Shown here in pieces: positions 59,334 to 64,000 of a DNA stretch of 64,000 nucleotides. The stretch's first letter is position 1; the number at the start of each line of letters is the position of its first letter. Origin of the DNA: Luteimonas deserti. Lineage in GTDB: Bacteria; Pseudomonadota; Gammaproteobacteria; Xanthomonadales; Xanthomonadaceae. The translations under genes and the position numbers were made by a program. The notes under the pieces were generated by a model. It was not told the DNA's origin. It did no database searches and saw only the letters and a program-made list of their open reading frames with translations. The stretch is from positions 372,001-436,000 of the forward strand of contig NZ_JACCJZ010000017.1 in the NCBI RefSeq assembly GCF_013425765.1, given 5' to 3'.

Positions 59334-60596
59334 TCAGGCCGGGCGCTCGCCCAGCCAGGCCAGCGCGCCGTCGGCGGCGGCCCGTGCACTCGCGAAGCAA
59401 CCCGTGAGCAGGTAGCCGCCGGTCGGCGCCTCCCAGTCCAGCATCTCCCCCGCCACGAAGGTCCCGGGCAGGGTGCGCACCATGAGGCCCTCATCCACCG
59501 CTTCCAGGCGCACGCCGCCTGCGCTGCTGATGGCTTCGTCGATCGGACGCGGCGCATGCAACCGCAAGGGCAGGCGCTTGATCACGGGCGCCACGCGTAG
59601 GGGATCGGCAAATGCATCGCGATCGAGCACCTCGAACAGCAGCGCGGTCTTCGCCGCGTCCAGTCCGGTCGCGCGGCGGAGGTGTTCACCGATGCTTCGT
59701 CGGCCACGGGGGCGCGCCAGATCGAGGGTCAGCCGTGCGAGATCGCGGCCCGGCGCAAGGTCGAGCGCGATGTCGACGTGTCCGTCGCGCTCGATGACGT
59801 CGCGCAGGTCCGCCGACGCCGCGTAGATCGCGCTGCCCTCGATGCCGGTGGCGGTCAGGACGCACTCCCCCTGCAGCGCGCGGTCCGCGCCGGACGGGGC
59901 CTGCCAGTGCAGCACGACCGGCTTGAGCGCCGCGCCGGCATGGCGCTGCGCCAGATGCGCGCTCCATCCGATATCGAAGCCGCAGTTCGCCGGCCGCAAC
60001 GCGGCGACCTCCACACCCTGCGCGCGCAAGATCGGCACCCACGCGCCATCCGAGCCGAGTTCCGGCCAGCTCGCACCGCCGAGGGCCAGCACCGTGGCAT
60101 CCGTGCCGTGAAGGCGTTCGCCCTGCGGGGTGTCGAAGCGCAGGCGGCCGTCGGCGTCCCAGCCGGTCCAGCGATGGTGGACGTGGATGCGCACGCCCGC
60201 ATCGCGCAGCGCGCGGACCCAGCCGCGCAGCAACGGTGCTGCCTTCAGGTCGGTCGGGAAGACGCGCCCGGAGCTTCCGACGAAGGTCGGCACGCCGCGC
60301 GCTGCGGCCCAGTCACGCAGGGCCTGTGCATCGAACGTGTCGAGCCAGCGCGCCATCGCATCCCGGCGCGCGCCGAAGCGTGCGTCGAAGTCCGGTCGCG
60401 GCTCGGAGTGGGTGAGGTTGAGGCCGCCCTTGCCGGCGATCAGGAACTTGCGGCCGACCGAGCCCTTGGCGTCGAACAGATCCACGTCGACGCCTGCGGC
60501 GCGGACACGTTCGGCGACGTAGAGCCCGGCCGGGCCTCCGCCGACGATCGCAAGACGCGGCGTGATGGGGGCAGGGGAGGGGGACACGGAGGCCAT
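59334..60596 (-). CDS. TIGR03862 flavoprotein (HI0933-like NAD(P)/FAD oxidoreductase)
   Basis: A 420-residue flavoprotein. AIVGGGPAGLYVAERV (G19-x-G-x-x-G) is the FAD-binding Rossmann loop, GRKFLIAGKGGLNLTHSE the conserved HI0933 motif, VLALGGASWPELGSDG the middle strand, and GEMLDWEAPTGGYLLTGCFASAR the C-terminal FAD-closing motif. The substrate is unknown. It converges with the pseudouridine synthase. The start ATG is at MASVSPSPAP. Confidence 0.92.
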   Translation of the reverse strand: MASVSPSPAPITPRLAIVGGGPAGLYVAERVRAAGVDVDLFDAKGSVGRKFLIAGKGGLNLTHSEPRPDFDARFGARRDAMARWLDTFDAQALRDWAAARGVPTFVGSSGRVFPTDLKAAPLLRGWVRALRDAGVRIHVHHRWTGWDADGRLRFDTPQGERLHGTDATVLALGGASWPELGSDGAWVPILRAQGVEVAALRPANCGFDIGWSAHLAQRHAGAALKPVVLHWQAPSGADRALQGECVLTATGIEGSAIYAASADLRDVIERDGHVDIALDLAPGRDLARLTLDLARPRGRRSIGEHLRRATGLDAAKTALLFEVLDRDAFADPLRVAPVIKRLPLRLHAPRPIDEAISSAGGVRLEAVDEGLMVRTLPGTFVAGEMLDWEAPTGGYLLTGCFASARAAADGALAWLGERPA

Positions 60597-60685
60597 CCGC
60601 CATTATGCCGGGCGGCCACGCTCATCCCCGGGCGACGCCCGGCTTGCTAGCGTCCCCACTCCAGATGATCCACGAGGATTCCGCC

Positions 60686-60949
60686 ATGGCGACCGGATGG
60701 GCTGGCGACGGTGCGGTACAGGACCAGATCGATGCGACGGTCGAAGATGCGATCCGGCGCGCGCGTACCCGCCTGCGCACCGGCCCTGGCCTGAGCCATT
60801 GCGAAGAGTGTGAGGCTCCGATTCCCGAGGCCAGACGCAAGGCTGTGCCGGGGGTGCGTCTGTGCGTCGACTGCCAGTCCGCGCAGGACGAGGATGCGGC
60901 GAGTGCCGGCTACAACCGGCGCGGCAGCAAGGACAGTCAACTGCGTTGA
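60686..60949 (+). CDS. ybiI: DksA/TraR-family C4 zinc-finger protein (YbiI-like)
   Basis: An 87-residue protein nearly collinear with E. coli YbiI: MATGWAGDGAVQDQIDATVE at the start, a C4 finger C39-x-x-C42...C60-x-x-C63 and the end GYNRRGSKDSQLR. DksA-type proteins modulate RNA polymerase, but YbiI's own role is unclear. GAGGA precedes the ATG; an earlier ATG 7 codons upstream is possible but does not match YbiI. Confidence 0.93.
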   Translation: MATGWAGDGAVQDQIDATVEDAIRRARTRLRTGPGLSHCEECEAPIPEARRKAVPGVRLCVDCQSAQDEDAASAGYNRRGSKDSQLR

Positions 60950-61148
60950 ATGGTATGTCGGCGTGCCGGCGGCGCTGGCTGCCGGGCGTGCGCGCGCGTC
61001 TTCGGACCGGCGTGGTCACGACTCCCCGCGGTCGCGTCGTTTCACGAACGCGATATGCGGATCCCACTCCAGGCACGAATCCGCAGTCGCGTGCGCAGGG
61101 TCGAACCGCCCGGGCGTCGGGATGCCTGGACACCGGCCATGCGGTGCC

Positions 61149-61760
61149 TCAGACATCCAGTGGATCGGCCTTTCGTGCGTAGGCAGCGCCCGTGGGCGGC
61201 AGCGCGCCTCCGCGCCATCTGCGCAGCGCACGCTGGAAGAACAGGCTGTTCGGAATCTGAAGTACCGTGCCTGCGCCCTCGCCGTCATCGGTCTCGCGCA
61301 GGGTGGTGTAGACCAGATTGATGTCCACGACCTTGCCGCGCAGGCCGGGCTTCTCGCCGCTTTCGAGCAGCTCGACGTGATCGTAGAGACGGAACGGGCG
61401 CGTAGTGAGGATGAGCATCGTGCAGAAGATGTTCGACAGCACGCTCCACGCGGCGAAAAACGCAACCGCCGCCACCGCGGCAAACCCGGTGAAGGCGGTC
61501 CAGAGCACGGTGCCGGAAACGCCGAGGCGCTCGAGTACGAGCAGGAACGCGCCTGCATAGATCAGGAACGATGCGACCCGTCGGGCCCCGACCGCGGCTT
61601 CCGGGGGAAGCGTGTAGCGGTGCCCGACCCGCTCGATGAGCCGCCGCGCGACAAGCGCGAGCATCCAGGCCACCAGCAGGATGCCGAGGATCTGGGCGGT
61701 GGGGACGACGATGTCCAGCCAGTCGTGCAGCCAGGCGGGAAGACGATCGGATTGCAGCAC
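61149..61760 (-). CDS. small MscS-type mechanosensitive channel
   Basis: A 203-residue protein started at GTG. Three helices (IVVPTAQILGILLVAWMLAL, FLIYAGAFLLVLERLGV, LWTAFTGFAAVAAVAFFAAW) precede the MscS pore helix/linker AAWSVLSNIFCTMLILTTRPFRLYD and the beta domain (HVELLESGEKPGLRGKVVDINLVYTTL; TVLQIPNSLFF). It lacks most of the C-terminal cage of MscS and so is a short form. It opens under membrane tension to release solutes. Confidence 0.88.
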   Translation of the reverse strand: MLQSDRLPAWLHDWLDIVVPTAQILGILLVAWMLALVARRLIERVGHRYTLPPEAAVGARRVASFLIYAGAFLLVLERLGVSGTVLWTAFTGFAAVAAVAFFAAWSVLSNIFCTMLILTTRPFRLYDHVELLESGEKPGLRGKVVDINLVYTTLRETDDGEGAGTVLQIPNSLFFQRALRRWRGGALPPTGAAYARKADPLDV

Positions 61761-61873
61761 ACCGGCTCCGGCGAACGGGGACGGCGCATTCTAGAGGGAT
61801 GGTCCGCGGTCGTGGGTCGTCCGAAGACGGAAACCGTCGAGGGACCGCGTCAGCGGCCCCCCGACGGCCTCGC

Positions 61874-62383
61874 TCACTTCTTCGCTTCGGTGTTCTCCGC
61901 GGCGTCGCGCTGCATGAACTGGACGGTGATCGACGGAATATGCTCGAGAAGCCACTGCGCCATCGCCTCTTCCTGCGGCAGGATCTGCCGGGCCACGTTC
62001 GCGGTCTCGGTATCGCCGACAGCCTCGGCGGCCGCGATCAGCGATGTGTAGCTCGCGATCTCGAGCGACTCGAACACGTAACTGGCGATGGCGCCCTTGA
62101 CCACCTCGTCGGAGTTGGCCGCGCCGCCGATGGCCTGGCCGAATGCGGCGACCTTGCCCATCATGTCCTTCATGACCGAGGGCGATTCGCCGAGGCGCTC
62201 GAAGCAGCGCTCGAGCAGCGCCTGCTGGCCACGGGTTTCCTCGAGATGCTGTTCGATGCGTTGGCGCAGCTCCGGATAGTGTTCGATCCGGCCCGCCTGG
62301 GCCTTGAGCATCTGTTCGGCCTGCTGCTCCATCGCATGGGCATTGCGCAGCCAGTCGACGAGGTTCGCTTTGGGATCGGTCAT
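61874..62383 (-). CDS. DUF892 (YciE/YciF-like) ferritin-fold protein
   Basis: A 169-residue four-helix protein with LVDWLRNAHAMEQQAEQMLK as first helix, VKGAIASYVFESLEIASYTS and the late Glu-rich helix ARQILPQEEAMAQWLLEHIP. This is the DUF892 stress protein family, structurally like ferritin with paired Glu/His metal sites. It is induced by stress in other bacteria; the role is not known. The ATG is preceded by GGAGAT-like bases. Confidence 0.9.
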   Translation of the reverse strand: MTDPKANLVDWLRNAHAMEQQAEQMLKAQAGRIEHYPELRQRIEQHLEETRGQQALLERCFERLGESPSVMKDMMGKVAAFGQAIGGAANSDEVVKGAIASYVFESLEIASYTSLIAAAEAVGDTETANVARQILPQEEAMAQWLLEHIPSITVQFMQRDAAENTEAKK

Positions 62384-62838
62384 CGGTATCTCCAGGGTGG
62401 ATGGGGGCGAGAACGGGAAGAGCCGCGGGTTCGCAGCCTGTTTCATTGCTCGAGCCCGGGCGGCGGGGCTCTCCCCTGAAGTCGGGGAACGTGGACGCCT
62501 CCGTCCGCAAGCGCGCGCTTCAGTGGGTGGGCCCGAGCTCGCCAGCTCGTCGGCGACCCCTCCGGTTCAAATTGCATCGTGGTCCGCACCTGCGCGCGCA
62601 GACGTGAAGCGTCTGCAGGGCGCGCGTTCGCAGGCTGCACTTGTTGAGCGGTCAGTGTCGCGCTGCACGCATGCCATTGACACTGGTGGGCAAGCGCTTC
62701 TCGCGACGCTTCGGTGCAGGCCCCCGCATGCGTCACACGCGCGGGTCGTCCCAGGAGCGCCGAGGCGGACCAGGCCACCCGTTCGGGCCCAACGCAAAAA
62801 CCCCGCCGAGGCGGGGTTCTGTCGGAACGTACGTGATC
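62384..62838. other. intergenic region before the tRNA, holding its terminator
   Basis: About 455 bp between the DUF892 start and the tRNA 3' end. It holds the tRNA terminator at 62796-62820 and, next to DUF892, presumably its promoter. Frames are short and Arg/Ala/Pro-rich, so no gene is called. Confidence 0.5.
62796..62820 (-). terminator. rho-independent terminator after tRNA-Val
   Basis: On the minus strand AACCCCGCC-tcg-GCGGGGTT forms an 8-bp stem followed by a T-run, 20 bases beyond the tRNA 3' end. It is a canonical intrinsic terminator for the tRNA transcript. Confidence 0.88.
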
Positions 62839-62913
62839 TGGTGGGCGGTACAGGGATCGAACCTGTGACCCTTGCCGTGTGAAGGCAATGCTCTACCGCT
62901 GAGCTAACCGCCC
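62839..62913 (-). tRNA. tRNA-Val(CAC)
   Basis: A 75-nt tRNA with encoded CCA. The acceptor GGGCGGT pairs with ACCGCCC, then the A discriminator. The D arm is AGCTCAGC-type, the anticodon stem TTGCC/GGCAA encloses the loop TTCACAC with anticodon CAC (reads GUG, valine), and the T arm CAGGTTCGATCCCTG is standard. It stands alone and is followed by an intrinsic terminator. Confidence 0.97.
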
Positions 62914-63043
62914 GGATACTTCGCCAGGCCGGCGAGATCGGATGCGCATTCTACGTACGGAGCCATCGCGCGGCAAGCGCCGTGAACACGTGCAGTCGAC
63001 CCCTCGGCTGCGGACAGGCGCAGACAGCGTGTACCCGGGCCGG

Positions 63044-63961
63044 TCAGAAGCTCCTGCACTGCAGGAACCGGGTCTGCTGGGCGCTGCCCGGCGGCGGAGT
63101 GAGCTGGATTCGCGAGGCGGTGAGATCCGGCTGGCGCAGGACGAGCGCGCAGATGCCGTCGACCGCTGCCTTGTCATCCGTCCGCGGCACGAACACCTGC
63201 AGGGTCGAAGCGCTCACCCAGATCGCACGGTCCACCCAGGGAAGGGTGCCGACCGCGCTGGCGAGATCGGCGCGCTGGGTCTCCACGGCCAGACGGGGCG
63301 GCTCGGCGATGTGCTCGGGCTCTGCCTGCGTGGCGGGTGCGGCCGTCGTCGGGGTGACGCGAGGTGCGGTGTCCCGCGGCGCCGGCATGGCGAGGTAGGT
63401 GGCGACACCCGCGAGCAGCGCGAGCAACCAGCCGAGCAGAATGCGTCGGCGGGCCTGCGTGCCGGTCCGGCTGTGGATCTCGGCGAGATCCCCGGCCGGC
63501 ATCAGATCGCGGAGTTCGGGCCACAAGGCCTCGCCGTCGAGCAGCTCGATGCGGTGGCGCCCGGCCAGGCGACGCGCCTCGTCGTCGATCCGTCCCTGGG
63601 TCACCAGCAGGCCGCCGGTCGCGCCCTTGAGCAGCATGTCGCTCGACAGGGCCTGCACCGCATTGCGCCCGAGTACGAAGGTCGCGCCGTGCTTGCACGA
63701 AAGCAGCCAGCGCCCATCCGCATGCTCGAGCACGTAATCGGTGTCGCCGATCGCTTCGCCGGTGCCCAGCGTGTGTACGAAGCCGCGCTGCTGGAGCGCC
63801 TGCAACACCATGCCGATGAAGCCGCGCCACGAGATCGCCGACAGCGCGACGATCCCGGCTGCGGTTTCGTCACGGCGGCGCTGGATGGTATGGAAGTACA
63901 GGGTCGCGCCGGTTCCGATGGCCAGCGCCACCCCGATCGCGACAAGCCATTGGGACATCAT
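63044..63961 (-). CDS. membrane-anchored Mrr-like restriction endonuclease domain protein
   Basis: A 305-residue protein with an N-terminal transmembrane helix (WLVAIGVALAIGTGATLYF, 5-23), then an Mrr_cat PD-(D/E)xK nuclease-like domain at about 45-150. In it TDYVLEH (Asp about 75) and WLLSCKHG (K90, Ser in place of the usual Glu/Gln) stand at the catalytic positions, followed by GGLLVTQG. A second helix (ILLGWLLALLAGVATYLAM, about 175-193) precedes a periplasmic-like tail with two cysteines. There is no methylase or helicase nearby. Start ATG is the first of two adjacent Met codons. Confidence 0.82.
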   Translation of the reverse strand: MMSQWLVAIGVALAIGTGATLYFHTIQRRRDETAAGIVALSAISWRGFIGMVLQALQQRGFVHTLGTGEAIGDTDYVLEHADGRWLLSCKHGATFVLGRNAVQALSSDMLLKGATGGLLVTQGRIDDEARRLAGRHRIELLDGEALWPELRDLMPAGDLAEIHSRTGTQARRRILLGWLLALLAGVATYLAMPAPRDTAPRVTPTTAAPATQAEPEHIAEPPRLAVETQRADLASAVGTLPWVDRAIWVSASTLQVFVPRTDDKAAVDGICALVLRQPDLTASRIQLTPPPGSAQQTRFLQCRSF

Positions 63962-64000
63962 TCGGGAACATCTGGGCGTGTCGGCCCGGCAGGATACCCG

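Noticed and set aside
63044..63961. Restriction-modification or defence island.
   Set aside because: A single nuclease-like gene beside a tRNA, with no methylase, integrase or repeats of the tRNA 3' end in the window.

Overview
The window is GC-rich (roughly two-thirds G+C by eye) bacterial chromosome with densely packed genes on both strands. The gene set points to the Xanthomonadaceae/Lysobacteraceae (Lysobacter, Luteimonas or Xanthomonas-like): a TonB-dependent receptor, an S46 dipeptidyl-peptidase, M13 and DUF885 peptidases, an orphan ParB-like protein and several small proteins familiar from that family. The genus is an inference. No phage, integrase, insertion sequence or CRISPR array was seen, and most of the window looks like ordinary core or shell chromosome.

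Layout. 0-16 kb: a truncated rRNA pseudouridine synthase, a two-gene YqcI/YcgG-DUF1989 unit (putative heme N-hydroxylase plus urea-carboxylase-associated protein), small and stress proteins (lipocalin, DUF4126, general stress FMN protein), an EAL phosphodiesterase, an SDR, a ParB-like protein, a SlyD-type isomerase, an acyltransferase-3 membrane protein, two small basic proteins, a TonB-dependent receptor and a transglutaminase-like/TPR protein. 16-32 kb: three 133-146-bp tandem repeats, then a threonine synthase-like enzyme, a cNMP/CBS/DUF294 sensor coupled to a DEDD exonuclease, two Tat-exported enzymes, an M14 peptidase with a YaeR-type VOC protein, a glutathionyl-hydroquinone reductase, glutaminase, a secreted GH16 glucanase divergent from a lipoprotein-tagged mutarotase, and an M13 peptidase. 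32-46 kb: osmC with its 3' end tandemly triplicated, an AbgT transporter, a DUF885 lipoprotein followed by two Sel1-like paralogues, nitroreductase, SDR, a small motif paralogue, a methyltransferase/cysteine-cluster pair, an apparently permuted ROK protein, DUF998/DUF1328/DUF2789 proteins, lipoproteins and a 2'-5' RNA ligase. 46-64 kb: modABC, a Crp/Fnr regulator, a YdeP/FdhF molybdoenzyme, a translationally coupled operon of N-formylglutamate amidohydrolase, DUF1704 peptidase and ATP-grasp ligase, an S46 peptidase, an RluA-type synthase, a TIGR03862 flavoprotein, a YbiI zinc finger, a small MscS channel, a YciE protein, tRNA-Val(CAC) with a terminator, and a membrane-tethered Mrr-like nuclease.

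How they work together. Molybdate import (modABC) sits beside a molybdopterin oxidoreductase that would use it. GH16, the mutarotase and the TonB receptor fit capture and processing of polymers outside the cell, and the S46, M13, DUF885 and M14 peptidases plus glutaminase fit growth on protein. The most intriguing units are the coupled amidohydrolase/DUF1704/ATP-grasp operon, which has the parts for a ligate-and-cleave amino-acid modification cycle, the YqcI/YcgG-DUF1989 pair, the permuted ROK protein and the two local tandem-repeat arrays. Function calls rest on motif recognition alone; no database search was possible.
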